This document shows positions 1-7,036 of a stretch of DNA of 21,887 nucleotides, piece by piece (within the stretch, counting starts at the first letter, position 1; the number at the start of each line of letters is the position of its first letter). The position numbers were made by a program, and so were the translations under genes. Under the pieces are notes generated by a model. The model was not told the DNA's origin, did not search any database, and worked only from the letters and a program-made list of their open reading frames with translations. The DNA is from Bacillota bacterium (lineage in GTDB: Bacteria; Bacillota; Clostridia; Christensenellales; CAG-138), in contig JAEYLA010000171.1 of the NCBI GenBank assembly GCA_023461495.1, forward strand, positions 1-21,887, read 5' to 3'.

Positions 1-965
1 GCATAAGGGCAGACGGTGACGCATTTGCGGCAGGCAACACAACGCTCTTTTGAAAAACCCATGCGGTATTCCCGCGCATCCTGTGCCTTTACAAGATACC
101 GGGCCGTCATTCCGCAAATATCCTCCAACCTTTGATACGCGTGACGCTCAAGGTACGCCTCTACGCCACGGCCAATTTTTTGTATCATCTGCAATCCCTG
201 CAGCATCAGCGCGGAGCAGATGCCGAATACATCAGCCCCCGCCATGGCGTATTCAATACAATCTTCCCACCCCACAATGCCGCCAAGTCCGATAATGGGG
301 CAGTCAAACGTCTGCCGCAGTTCCACCACACGGTTTAATATCAGCGGCTTTATCGCGGCGCCGGAAAGCCATCCCCTTCCGTCCGCACCTCCCATCACGG
401 GAAGCCCGGTTTCAATATCAATTTTTATGGCAGGGCCAACGGAATCGCACGCCGTGAACGCATCGCATCCGTATCCCCGGCAGGCGCGCGCAGTGCTGAG
501 AAAATGCGAAAAATTTGAAGAAAGTTTGGCGATCATGGGCACATCGCAATAGGGGCGAAAAAGTTTGACCATTCCCGGCAGATCGTCTTCCCTATAGGAG
601 ACCAGTTCCACAAGATCTGCTCCCGCGCAAACAAGCGCCCGCACAAGAGAAGGTTGCGCCATAACGGAAGCGCCAACGCTTGCAATCACTTTTACCCCCG
701 CTTCCTTAGCAAGGGGGAGCTCTGTTTCAATCCATCGCTCCGGCGGATAGTCCGACCATTTTTCGCAGTTGATCAGCGTATTGGTGCCGCAATCTGCAAT
801 GTGGGGCAGCGGATTGTCCGCCGCCTGCAGATTGATGGTTTTTGTAACCACCGCCCCTGCACCCGCCTGATGCAAGCGGATCATACCGGAAGCGCCATAG
901 CATAACGGCCCCGAGCCAATGATGAGCGGTGATTGCAGCTTCACACCCAGCAGCATCTGTTCCAT
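1..965 (-). CDS. preA: PreA-like dihydropyrimidine/dihydroorotate dehydrogenase-family flavoprotein with 4Fe-4S domain, 3' end cut by window
   Basis: The reading frame is open from ATG at 965 to the window edge (321 codons), so the C-terminus is missing. The N-terminal ~300 residues look like the FMN-binding TIM barrel of the DHOD/PreA family: the stretches SGAAIKP and IIGLGGIVGWEDCIEY match conserved phosphate/FMN segments of PreA. Near residue 308 a ferredoxin motif CVACRKCVTVCPY begins, typical of the 4Fe-4S tail of PreA. PreA-type proteins normally work with a PreT/GltD-like NAD(P)H subunit to reduce pyrimidine or related rings. No partner lies in the window; it could lie further left. 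The ATG at 965 is chosen because GGGGGA precedes it. An in-frame ATG at 1109 would add 48 residues, but it lies inside the leader element and has no RBS. Context with xdh, ssnA and ygeY suggests a role in N-heterocycle breakdown. Substrate unknown. Confidence 0.8.
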   Translation of the reverse strand, partial: MEQMLLGVKLQSPLIIGSGPLCYGASGMIRLHQAGAGAVVTKTINLQAADNPLPHIADCGTNTLINCEKWSDYPPERWIETELPLAKEAGVKVIASVGASVMAQPSLVRALVCAGADLVELVSYREDDLPGMVKLFRPYCDVPMIAKLSSNFSHFLSTARACRGYGCDAFTACDSVGPAIKIDIETGLPVMGGADGRGWLSGAAIKPLILNRVVELRQTFDCPIIGLGGIVGWEDCIEYAMAGADVFGICSALMLQGLQMIQKIGRGVEAYLERHAYQRLEDICGMTARYLVKAQDAREYRMGFSKERCVACRKCVTVCPY

Positions 966-1079
966 TTTAGTTCCCCCGTCCCAAACATAATCACGCTGTT
1001 TGCTGGGGTCTTCCGCATTCCTTACACCGCCGAAAAAAAGATAACGGCCATACAACTGCGTGGAAGAGCAAGCAGCAAA

Positions 1080-1117
1080 CAACATATCACTGCATTTATA
1101 CTCCGCCATGCCGAGTG
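1080..1117 (-). promoter_or_regulatory. 38-nt leader element, copy 1 (upstream of preA-like gene)
   Basis: Read on the minus strand this segment is identical at 36 of 38 positions to 9542-9579 in the xdh leader. It begins about 28 nt after the predicted transcription start and ends 115 nt before the preA ATG. It can fold as CACU - bulge CG - GCAU - loop GGCGGAGUAUAA - AUGC - AGUG. Further downstream both leaders share a U-rich loop, CGGC(G) and GGAATGC. It is interpreted as a cis-acting RNA motif. I recall that a candidate 'ssnA' RNA motif has been described for clostridial purine genes, but cannot tell whether this is it. Confidence 0.6.
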
Positions 1118-1151
1118 CATCGCCGATGAAAAACCTATAAAATGTGTCTTT

Positions 1152-1180
1152 ATTATAGATTTCTGCTCCGATGAAGTCAA
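1152..1180 (-). promoter_or_regulatory. Promoter of the preA-like gene
   Basis: Minus-strand -35 TTGACT (1180-1175), 17-bp spacer, -10 TATAAT (1157-1152). This is nearly perfect housekeeping consensus. It sits only 13 nt past the stop of the upstream amidohydrolase gene, so the preA-like gene can be transcribed separately. The start point would be near 1145, giving a leader of about 180 nt. Confidence 0.75.
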
Positions 1181-1192
1181 TATGCGGGCGCG

Positions 1193-2596
1193 TTAATAAG
1201 CAAGGCTCCTCCACGGCCTGGTCTTCAGGTGCGTGGTTCCTGCGCGCACGCTCAGGTCATCCGCCTGTGCGCGGCAGCGCCGGATCATGGCCTTTTCGTC
1301 AATTGCCGGTATTACACCGTCTCCCATTACAATGTTGCCGTCTACAATCACCGTCTCTACATTTTCCATGGTGCTTGCATAAACCAGCGTAGATACCGGA
1401 TGATGCATGGGGATGGCCTTGATGTTGCGTTCAGGGTTGAAGACAAACAGATCCGCCTTCTTGCCGGGCTCGAGCGAGCCGATTTCATTCGCCAGGCCCA
1501 CGCAGCGCGCACCCTCAATCGTCGCCATTTCAAGCACTTTATCCGCCGTAAGTATCGTCGGGTCGCGGTGTGTGACCTTCTGGAGCAGCGCGGCTGCCTT
1601 TAATACCTCCAGCATATCGTTGGAGTTGTTGCTTGCAGCGCCGTCCGTCCCCAGACCGACGTCAATATCCGCCAAATTCATTTTGGGGATCGGCGCAACA
1701 CCGCTTGAAAGATACATGTTGCTCAACGGGTTATGGGAAACCTTCGCGCCGTAATATTTCATCATACGAATATCCCGGTCCGTCACCTGCACGCAATGCA
1801 CCAGCAGCGTCTTAGGACCAAGCAGGCCATATTTTACGAGAATTTCCATATCATCCATGCCATGAAGCGCAAAAGTAGACTCCCTGTCAAACATGGTCTC
1901 AGCCGTATGGATGGCCATATGCAGATCCAACTCGTCATACAGGCGCTTTGTCATCCGCATGCAGGCCTCGCTTGCCCCCCATGTGATGGCGGGCGCAAGC
2001 CAGACCTGTATCCGTCCGTTGCAGGCATTGTGATAGCTTGCATAAAGCCGCCTGACGTCCGCCTCAATGGTTGCCGCATCCTGCATGATTTCGGGCCAGA
2101 CACCGAATTCTTCGCCGCAGTCCATATAGCCGCGGCCATAAATACCGCGGATACCAAGCTCACAAAACACCTGAACAACCGCGTCATCCAGCCCCTCCCG
2201 CGGATGGGGATACATATAGTCAAGCTGTGTGGTAACGCCGCTGCGAATGCCTTCCAGACAGCCGATCATTGCACCGCAGTAGCAGTCCTCCGGGATGAGG
2301 TGTCCGCCACTTGGAAATGTCATATCCGTGAGCCAGTCCTTTAGGACTTTGTCATCCCCCATGCCCTTGAGGTTTGTTTGAAACAGGTGGTTGTGCGTAT
2401 TGATCATCCCCGGAAATACGGCCTTGCCCGTTCCATCAATGATCCTTTTTGCGTCAGGATATTTTCCCAGAAGCGCCGCACTGTCCCCAAGCTCCACAAT
2501 CCGTCCATTGTCGATTGCAAGCGACGCATGGTAAAGAATTTCACGCCTGGGATTCACCGTTACGATAGTAGCGTCTTGTATAAGAATATCAATCAT
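1193..2596 (-). CDS. Amidohydrolase of the guanine / 8-oxoguanine deaminase and chlorohydrolase group
   Basis: 467 residues from ATG at 2596, preceded by AAAGGAA; an upstream in-frame extension to 2863 has no RBS and no recognisable sequence. This is a metal-dependent TIM-barrel hydrolase of the COG0402 group, which deaminates purines, triazines and related rings in the cytoplasm. The full ligand set is visible: HNH at 68-70, HTAE with H230 and E233, VHC with H267, and GTDG with D318. The N-terminal (1-60) and C-terminal parts form the usual beta-sandwich, ending with an EPGKKADLFVF-type segment. Length is normal. It is separated from the genes to its right by a lipoprotein and a hairpin cluster, so it probably has its own promoter. 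Purine deamination (guanine or 8-oxoguanine) is inferred from family and neighbours; exact substrate is open. Confidence 0.88.
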   Translation of the reverse strand: MIDILIQDATIVTVNPRREILYHASLAIDNGRIVELGDSAALLGKYPDAKRIIDGTGKAVFPGMINTHNHLFQTNLKGMGDDKVLKDWLTDMTFPSGGHLIPEDCYCGAMIGCLEGIRSGVTTQLDYMYPHPREGLDDAVVQVFCELGIRGIYGRGYMDCGEEFGVWPEIMQDAATIEADVRRLYASYHNACNGRIQVWLAPAITWGASEACMRMTKRLYDELDLHMAIHTAETMFDRESTFALHGMDDMEILVKYGLLGPKTLLVHCVQVTDRDIRMMKYYGAKVSHNPLSNMYLSSGVAPIPKMNLADIDVGLGTDGAASNNSNDMLEVLKAAALLQKVTHRDPTILTADKVLEMATIEGARCVGLANEIGSLEPGKKADLFVFNPERNIKAIPMHHPVSTLVYASTMENVETVIVDGNIVMGDGVIPAIDEKAMIRRCRAQADDLSVRAGTTHLKTRPWRSLAY

Positions 2597-2610
2597 ATAC
2601 GGTTCCTTTC

Positions 2611-2654
2611 CAAACAAATAAAACCAGCGGGATGGGCTGAAGCCATCATACTGG
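2611..2654 (-). terminator. Terminator-like hairpin just upstream of the amidohydrolase start
   Basis: On the minus strand CCAG-TAT-GATGG, loop, CCATC-CCG-CTGG is followed by TTTTATTTGTTT, ending 14 nt before the ATG at 2596. If transcription starts further upstream it would act as an attenuator. It overlaps the candidate -10 at 2645-2650, so the two readings compete. Confidence 0.4.
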
Positions 2655-2673
2655 TTTTTCGTCAATTCCGCAA
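2645..2673 (-). promoter_or_regulatory. Candidate promoter of the amidohydrolase gene
   Basis: Minus-strand TTGCGG (2673-2668), 17-bp spacer, TATGAT (2650-2645). The -10 is good, the -35 moderate. The leader would be about 43 nt. The rest of the gap up to 2937 shows no convincing coding sequence. Confidence 0.4.
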
Positions 2674-2937
2674 CACAAACGCAGCTATTTTCCGGCATGT
2701 TGATGCGATTTGTAAACATATCATTCGCCATTGCTCTTTTTGGGGCCCGTTTTGTGTCTGCTACACAATCAGCGCAGGCGCTTTTTGCTGTACCTCCCAG
2801 CCGCATTGAAGGATTGCCAAACCCCATCATCCTGCAAAGATGCCGTCCACAGTAAGGTGGCAATACGAAAAACAGCTTTTAAAGAGTATCAAAAAGGATG
2901 TTGCGTTTGTTCTGTGGGATTCGTTTTGTGCAACCAA

Positions 2938-3036
2938 CCCGGAGCGAAATACGGCAAGGCTGAATTTCTCCAGGCATCCGAGACGCAGATTTGCGAGGGC
3001 ATCCGCCGCATCGCGCGGGCTTACCGGGAACTGTAA
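2938..3036 (+). pseudogene. 3' remnant of a class I/II PLP aminotransferase
   Basis: The last 32 codons of a plus-strand frame read PGAKYG...ASETQICEGIRRIARAYREL-stop. This resembles the C-terminus of aspartate/aromatic-type aminotransferases, where PG-x-x-FG is followed by a gyiRvsfA-like strand and a terminal helix EGI-RIA-AL. The strand between PGAKYG and ASE appears to have lost several residues, and nothing upstream looks like the rest of the enzyme. A strong terminator hairpin follows 4 nt after the stop, as expected for a genuine gene end. No start or RBS is visible. It could be chance, but the agreement over the helix and the PG motif makes decay more likely. Confidence 0.45.
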
Positions 3037-3039
3037 AAG

Positions 3040-3077
3040 CACTATAAAACCGCCCCTGCAGGGGCGGCTTTATAGTG
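3040..3077. terminator. Strong bidirectional stem-loop
   Basis: CACTATAAA-A-CCGCCCC, loop TGCA, GGGGCGG-C-TTTATAGTG: 16 base pairs with a single mismatch. The arms carry A- and T-rich ends, so it can terminate in both directions. It directly follows the aminotransferase remnant. Confidence 0.7.
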
Positions 3078-3164
3078 TCGACAAACCCTCCTAGGGGGTG
3101 TGGGCGATTCGCAAATCCCCCACTTTCAATCCGATTTGACGACATGTGCGTCAAATCGGGGAAA

Positions 3165-3189
3165 AAAATGCCGCCATTAGCGGCATTTT
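3165..3189. terminator. Intrinsic terminator, bidirectional
   Basis: AAAATGCCGC, loop CATTA, GCGGCATTTT: a perfect 10-bp stem with A-rich 5' and T-rich 3' flanks, able to work in either direction. Confidence 0.65.
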
Positions 3190-3240
3190 AACCCGCAGAA
3201 GACCCATCGACAAAGTCCTGCGGACTTTATCGATGGCCTG

Positions 3241-3265
3241 AAACCGCCCCGGCAGGGGCGGCTTT
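3241..3265. terminator. Terminator downstream of the lipoprotein gene
   Basis: CCGCCCC, loop GGCA, GGGGCGG, flanked by AAA and TTT, lies 12 nt after the lipoprotein stop at 3278. The T-tract is short, so termination strength is uncertain. Confidence 0.5.
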
Positions 3266-3277
3266 GCGATTCAAGTC

Positions 3278-4258
3278 CTATGCAATCTTAAATTCACCGG
3301 TGGCCTTCAAAGAGGCGCTCTTCCCGTTGCCAAGATCAAAAGAAACGTCCTTTACAATCCGGTAAGTACCGACCTCAAGCGTATTGAACAGCTTCAGGGA
3401 CAGGCCAATTTCCTTGGCCTCTCCGGGGTTCAGAAGGTGCGCGATGGCAATCCATGCCATATCTTCCTTAAAGGGCACATCCTCCCACGCGCCGTCTTTC
3501 TTCTGCTGCAGGGAGATGGGCTCACCAAACGCGGCAACATACTCCGTTGCGTTCTGTATTACACCCCTGACCTCACTATTGGGGGAGTAAGTGCTCTGCT
3601 TCATTGTCAGCTTCAGGCCTGACAGGTCGGGCGTTCCGCGCTCTTTTATAAGGAATTCCGCCGCAACCTTTTCTTTTGCAGGCTGGCCGCTGCCCTTATC
3701 CACAAACACATCCTTTACCAGACGGTATACGCCAGGCTTCAGGGTAGAAAACAGGTTCAAGGAAAGCGAAACTTCCCTGGCCTCGCCTGGATTGAGGATA
3801 TAGGCAATTTCTATCCATGCGACATCCTCTTTAAAGGGTACATCCTTCCATGTGCCGCCGCTCCGTACCTGGAGATAAGACGGCTCACCAAATGTTGCGA
3901 TGTATTTGGTACCGTTTTTCAGGATTGCTTTTAATTCCGTACTGTCCGGATAATAGGTATCCTGCCGCATCGTCAGCGTCAGCGCGCCGGGCTTTGGCGT
4001 AGCCGTCGGCTTGGGGGTGACGGTAGGCTTTGGCGTAGGCTTTTTGGTAGGCTTGGGGGTAGGCGCCATGGTGGGTTCCGGCGTTTCTTCCGGCATGGGG
4101 GTTTCTTCCGGCGTGGATACAGGCGTCACAACAGGCGTTGGCGCTTCTGTCGGTACCGGCGTTGCAGGCAAGGGGGTGGGAGTCGGTGCGGGCGCCTGAC
4201 AAGCCGATATCAAAAGCATGACAACAAGCGCCATAGTGATAAACAGATGCTTTCTCAT
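3278..4258 (-). CDS. Surface lipoprotein with Pro/Thr linker and two tandem Ig-like domains
   Basis: 326 residues. ATG at 4258 is chosen because AAGGAGG lies 8 nt upstream and it gives a clean signal peptide; the longer in-frame start at 4306 does not. A basic N-terminus, hydrophobic helix (5-17) and lipobox ISAC put the lipidated cysteine at 20. Residues 21-90 are a low-complexity Pro/Thr/Lys linker, probably spanning the cell wall. Two copies of a ~110-residue domain follow (about 93-203 and 215-326), each with LTMxQxTYxPxS, FGEP, W-DVPFKED-AWI and LNPGEA. They resemble bacterial Ig-like domains of the Big_14 type. The duplicated segments are still alike, so the duplication looks internal. 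No catalytic motif is seen. It lies between purine genes but has its own upstream repeat region and terminators, and its function is unknown. Confidence 0.85.
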   Translation of the reverse strand: MRKHLFITMALVVMLLISACQAPAPTPTPLPATPVPTEAPTPVVTPVSTPEETPMPEETPEPTMAPTPKPTKKPTPKPTVTPKPTATPKPGALTLTMRQDTYYPDSTELKAILKNGTKYIATFGEPSYLQVRSGGTWKDVPFKEDVAWIEIAYILNPGEAREVSLSLNLFSTLKPGVYRLVKDVFVDKGSGQPAKEKVAAEFLIKERGTPDLSGLKLTMKQSTYSPNSEVRGVIQNATEYVAAFGEPISLQQKKDGAWEDVPFKEDMAWIAIAHLLNPGEAKEIGLSLKLFNTLEVGTYRIVKDVSFDLGNGKSASLKATGEFKIA

Positions 4259-4342
4259 GCGTAAGTCCTCCTTCTTCATTCCGTTTCTATTCTTACAACG
4301 CACCAATCCCCTTTCCGGTTCCCATAAAAAGGCGCTCTCTTG

Positions 4343-4404
4343 CTTACCTTTTTTTGATGGTATGATATAATGGCCTTACCTTTTTTGATGGTATAATATA
4401 GCGG
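4343..4404. repeat. Two tandem ~31-bp repeats upstream of the lipoprotein gene
   Basis: CTTACC-T7-GATGGTATGATATAATGG (4343-4373) is followed by CTTACC-T6-GATGGTATAATATAGCGG (4375-4404), two differences apart from the T-run length. Each contains an AT-rich -10-like core. It lies 85-146 nt upstream of the lipoprotein ATG and may be its promoter/operator zone. The rest of the 4259-4584 gap holds only the terminator at 4543-4576. Confidence 0.6.
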
Positions 4405-4542
4405 CTTTGCCTTAAGCGGCGTGGAAAGGATACTGGTATGCAGCTCAGGCAAGCAGGCGGCAGCGAAAAGCCTGCTGCATCCAAAGAGATACGTCATGAT
4501 CCTGACCACATTTTTTAACGGTATGTTTCATCCATAAAGCAC

Positions 4543-4576
4543 AATAAAAAAGCCTGCAGCCGCAGGCTTTTTTATT
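4543..4576. terminator. Bidirectional intrinsic terminator after the xdh-ygeY operon
   Basis: AATAAAAAAGCCTGC, loop AGCC, GCAGGCTTTTTTATT: a perfect 15-bp stem ending in T6. It lies 9 nt past the M20 stop and ends the minus-strand operon. Confidence 0.85.
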
Positions 4577-4584
4577 GCTCCTTC

Positions 4585-5775
4585 TTATGCTTTGAGAGAA
4601 AGCAGAGCGCCGATCGCGGCCTCGTAGCACAAGACGGCATCCGTCAACTGGGAAATGAGGATGTATTCATCCCGTGTGTGGGCAAGATCCTCGCGTGAAG
4701 GGCCAAGGCCTATGGTTTTAATGCCTGCCTCCCCAGCATAATGGCTGCCGTTGGTGCAGAAATTGTACTGGGTGATGGCAGGCGCAAAGCCTGCCTGCCG
4801 CAGTGCGCCATACACCGCCTGCACAAAGGGCTCTTCCTGCTCAAACAGCCAGCCGGGGAAAAACCGCTCGCCTGTAATTTCATTGCCGGTATAGCAAAGC
4901 TCCTTGCCATGTGCAAACGATACTTCAACCGAAAACGCGGCATCCCCTTTTGCCTGCGCTTCGAGCAACGCCTGTATGGGGCTTAATACGCTTTCCTTTG
5001 TTTCCCCCACCAGCAGCCTGCGGTCATAGGTGGCCGCACAGTAGGAGGGTACGACGGAAGCGCCGGGATAAGGGGAGGATTTGATATCCGTCAGCTCCAG
5101 AATGCCCTTGCCCAGAACGGGGTGGGATGTGGGCGTTATATCTCGTATTGCCTTGACGGTGTCGAGTATCTTATATACGGCGTTGACGCCTTTTTCCGGG
5201 TTGGCGGAATGGGCAGCTTTGCCGAACGCTTCAAGTTTGAGTTCTCCCCTGCCGCGCTGGCCGATCTTGACGTTGAGCTCCGAAGCCTCGCCTATGACGA
5301 CATAATCGGGCTTTACGAACGCGCTGATGGCGCGCGCAGCCACCCCTTCAAAGCACTCTTCATGCACAACACCCGCAAGATAAAGCGAGCCCGCAAATTC
5401 CCCCTTGGTATCTTCATTAAAATTCGCAATGGCGCAGGCCATGGCGGCGACCGCACCCTTCATATCGGAGGTGCCCCGGCCATACAGCCTGCCTTCGTGT
5501 ATTTCCCCGGCAAAGGGGGGATACGTCCACATTTGTGCGTCGTTGACCGGCACAGTATCAATATGCCCGTCAAACAATATGCGCGGGCCGGGCTTTGTGC
5601 CATGCAGCGCACCAATGACGCTGCCATACCGGTCCACAGTCACCGCAAAGCCGCGGCTTTCCATAAATGCCTTGAGTTCTTCCGCCACCGCGCCTTCACA
5701 GCCGGAATAGCTCTGCTTCTGCACCAGCCGTTGGCACAGGGAAATAACATCCCGCCTGCGCTCTTCCTGTAACAT
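4585..5775 (-). CDS. ygeY: M20-family metallohydrolase, YgeY-like
   Basis: 396 residues from ATG at 5775, with GGAGGGG just upstream; an in-frame start at 5886 would overlap the preceding gene and lacks an RBS. This is an ArgE/DapE/CPG2-type di-zinc hydrolase. Visible residues are H71 and D73 in DGHIDT, bridging D104 in YGRGTSDMKG, general base and ligand E139/E140 in VVHEE, E163 in IGEAS, and the C-terminal His in LAHTRDE. The dimerisation lid follows GRGELKLEAFGKAAHS. Motifs such as GQRGRGE and LGKG match E. coli YgeY, which belongs to the anaerobic purine/urate cluster. It is last in the xdh operon, 41 nt after the 2Fe-2S subunit gene, and is followed by a terminator. It probably hydrolyses an amide or carbamoyl ring-opening intermediate; exact substrate inferred, not shown. 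Confidence 0.85.
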   Translation of the reverse strand: MLQEERRRDVISLCQRLVQKQSYSGCEGAVAEELKAFMESRGFAVTVDRYGSVIGALHGTKPGPRILFDGHIDTVPVNDAQMWTYPPFAGEIHEGRLYGRGTSDMKGAVAAMACAIANFNEDTKGEFAGSLYLAGVVHEECFEGVAARAISAFVKPDYVVIGEASELNVKIGQRGRGELKLEAFGKAAHSANPEKGVNAVYKILDTVKAIRDITPTSHPVLGKGILELTDIKSSPYPGASVVPSYCAATYDRRLLVGETKESVLSPIQALLEAQAKGDAAFSVEVSFAHGKELCYTGNEITGERFFPGWLFEQEEPFVQAVYGALRQAGFAPAITQYNFCTNGSHYAGEAGIKTIGLGPSREDLAHTRDEYILISQLTDAVLCYEAAIGALLSLKA

Positions 5776-5816
5776 ACGCCCCTCCTGTATCCGTAGAAAA
5801 TGATTGTTTTTCGCCC

Positions 5817-6272
5817 CTATTCGTGATGCTGCAGCAAATAATTGGCCACCGCGCGCATCTGCCCGTAATAGCCGCTGCACCGGCACAGATTGCCGTTGAG
5901 ATATGCTTTTACGTCCTCCTCAGTAGGGTGCTGCAACTTTTTTTTCATTGCCAGCACCAGCATCACAAGCCCCGGCGCGCAGTAGCCGCATTGGTCGGCT
6001 CCTTCCGCCACCAGCAGCTTTCCATAGCGTTCCGCCTCCTGCTGTACGCCTTCAAGTGTTGTGATCTGCCTGCCTGCCGCGCGTGCGGTCAGCATGGAGC
6101 AGGAGGGCACGGGTTCTTCATCCACCCAAACCACACATACCCCGCAGGCCCCCTGTTCGCATCCGGTTTTCACGCTCGTATAGCCAAGTGCGCGCAGGCT
6201 TTCGCTGAGCATTTCGCCCGGCGCAATCTCCAAGCTACGCGCTTCGTTGTTTACATGCAGCGTCACTTTCAT
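5817..6272 (-). CDS. xdhC: Xanthine dehydrogenase-type 2Fe-2S subunit
   Basis: 151 residues, normal for the small subunit of three-gene molybdenum hydroxylases. It carries both clusters. The N-terminal plant-type ferredoxin fold has C38, C43, C46 and C58 (CEQGACGVC...C). The C-terminal helical domain has C95, C98, C130 and C132 (QCGYCAPG...LCRCSGY). It passes electrons from the molybdenum site to FAD. The ATG overlaps the stop of the FAD subunit gene by 4 nt, implying translational coupling. It is intact, with no missing ligands. Confidence 0.93.
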   Translation of the reverse strand: MKVTLHVNNEARSLEIAPGEMLSESLRALGYTSVKTGCEQGACGVCVVWVDEEPVPSCSMLTARAAGRQITTLEGVQQEAERYGKLLVAEGADQCGYCAPGLVMLVLAMKKKLQHPTEEDVKAYLNGNLCRCSGYYGQMRAVANYLLQHHE

Positions 6273-7036
6273 AGGCCCGCCTCCTGCAGTGTACGTTCTA
6301 CCAAGGTTTCACACAGCAGCGCGCGGTACTCGCCGCTTGCGTTCATATCGTTCTTAAACTCTAGCTCCATCGCTGCCGCCCTGCCTGCTTCCCTGGCGGT
6401 GCCGCCGCCCAGCATATACGCAGCGGCTTTGGGGGAAAGCTTCGCAACGCCGGGGCGCGCGCCGACCGCAACCGCAAGCGTTCCATGGACCTCCCCCACA
6501 GCCACATGCAGAATCGGCGGCGCGGAGGAGGCGTTGCGAAAGCTTGTAAATGCCGCGCGGGTAACAAAAAGCGGCACATGCACAGCCGTTATGATATCTC
6601 GTTTGGGCGGGGAGGCGAGATACGATTCCAGCGGCATCGTGCCGTTGGCGTGGAGAACCGCCTCTGCGCGCAACGCCAGCAGCAATGTAAGAAGATCGCT
6701 CATGCCAAGCCTAGCGCCAATCGTACCGCCCACGGTAATGATGTTTTTGAGAGGCGCGCCGAGTGCCGGCAACGCTTTTTTGAGAACGCCTCCAAAATGT
6801 GCGCCGCACTCCCGCTCCAGTTGGGAAAACGTCACGCCCGCACCGATTTTTAAAGTATCCTTCGTTTGTGAAATGACGTCAAGCCCAAGGCCGGAAAGAT
6901 CAATCCCCGTACCCGCCGCCTTACCTATACGGTTCAGGAACGTACATCCGCCCAGCAGGACGCTGCCCTGCTCCTGCTGATACAAACGGTATGCCTCTTC
7001 TATGGAGGTAGGCCCTGCGTATCCGTCTAGTTGCAT
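6269..7036 (-). CDS. xdhB: Xanthine dehydrogenase-type FAD subunit
   Basis: 255 residues, slightly short for the medium (CO dehydrogenase flavoprotein-like) subunit. VLLGGCTFLNRI near residue 26 and ITVGGTIG-x4-SDLL near 100 are the two FAD-binding loops, and a C-terminal CO_deh_flav_C-like domain follows. It accepts electrons from the Fe-S subunit and passes them to NAD+ or another carrier. The gene overlaps the end of the large subunit gene by 10 nt and the 2Fe-2S gene by 4 nt, so the three are one translational unit. The typical NNA of TVGGNxA is replaced by TIG, so FAD contacts may differ slightly. Confidence 0.9.
   Translation of the reverse strand: MQLDGYAGPTSIEEAYRLYQQEQGSVLLGGCTFLNRIGKAAGTGIDLSGLGLDVISQTKDTLKIGAGVTFSQLERECGAHFGGVLKKALPALGAPLKNIITVGGTIGARLGMSDLLTLLLALRAEAVLHANGTMPLESYLASPPKRDIITAVHVPLFVTRAAFTSFRNASSAPPILHVAVGEVHGTLAVAVGARPGVAKLSPKAAAYMLGGGTAREAGRAAAMELEFKNDMNASGEYRALLCETLVERTLQEAGL

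Larger units (their letters stand above)
3085..3265. repeat. Cluster of five further stem-loops between two operons
   Basis: After the terminator at 3040-3077 come near-palindromic ACCCTCCTAGGGGGT (3085-3099); GTGGGCGATT/AATCCCCCAC (3100-3123); CCGATTTGACG/CGTCAAATCGG (3131-3159); CCATCGA-AAAGTCC/GGACTTT-TCGATGG (3204-3236); and CCGCCCC/GGGGCGG (3244-3261), plus the terminator at 3165-3189. The GC-rich arms of the first and last hairpins of the region are the same. No ORF here is convincing. It resembles an accumulation of terminator-like or mobile palindromic intergenic repeats. Confidence 0.6.

Noticed and set aside
2597..2863. 89-residue N-terminal extension of the deaminase-type amidohydrolase
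   Set aside because: No RBS at 2863, no recognisable sequence, and the family N-terminus fits exactly at 2596.
3040..3265. CRISPR-like array suggested by repeated hairpins
   Set aside because: The hairpins differ in sequence and spacing; there are no regular direct repeats or spacers.
4011..4199. Glycine/valine-rich plus-strand frame resembling a repeat membrane protein
   Set aside because: It is the reverse strand of the Pro/Thr-rich linker of the lipoprotein.
5823..6980. Open frame of 385 codons on the plus strand
   Set aside because: It is antisense to xdhB and xdhC, both with clear cofactor motifs; a shadow frame.
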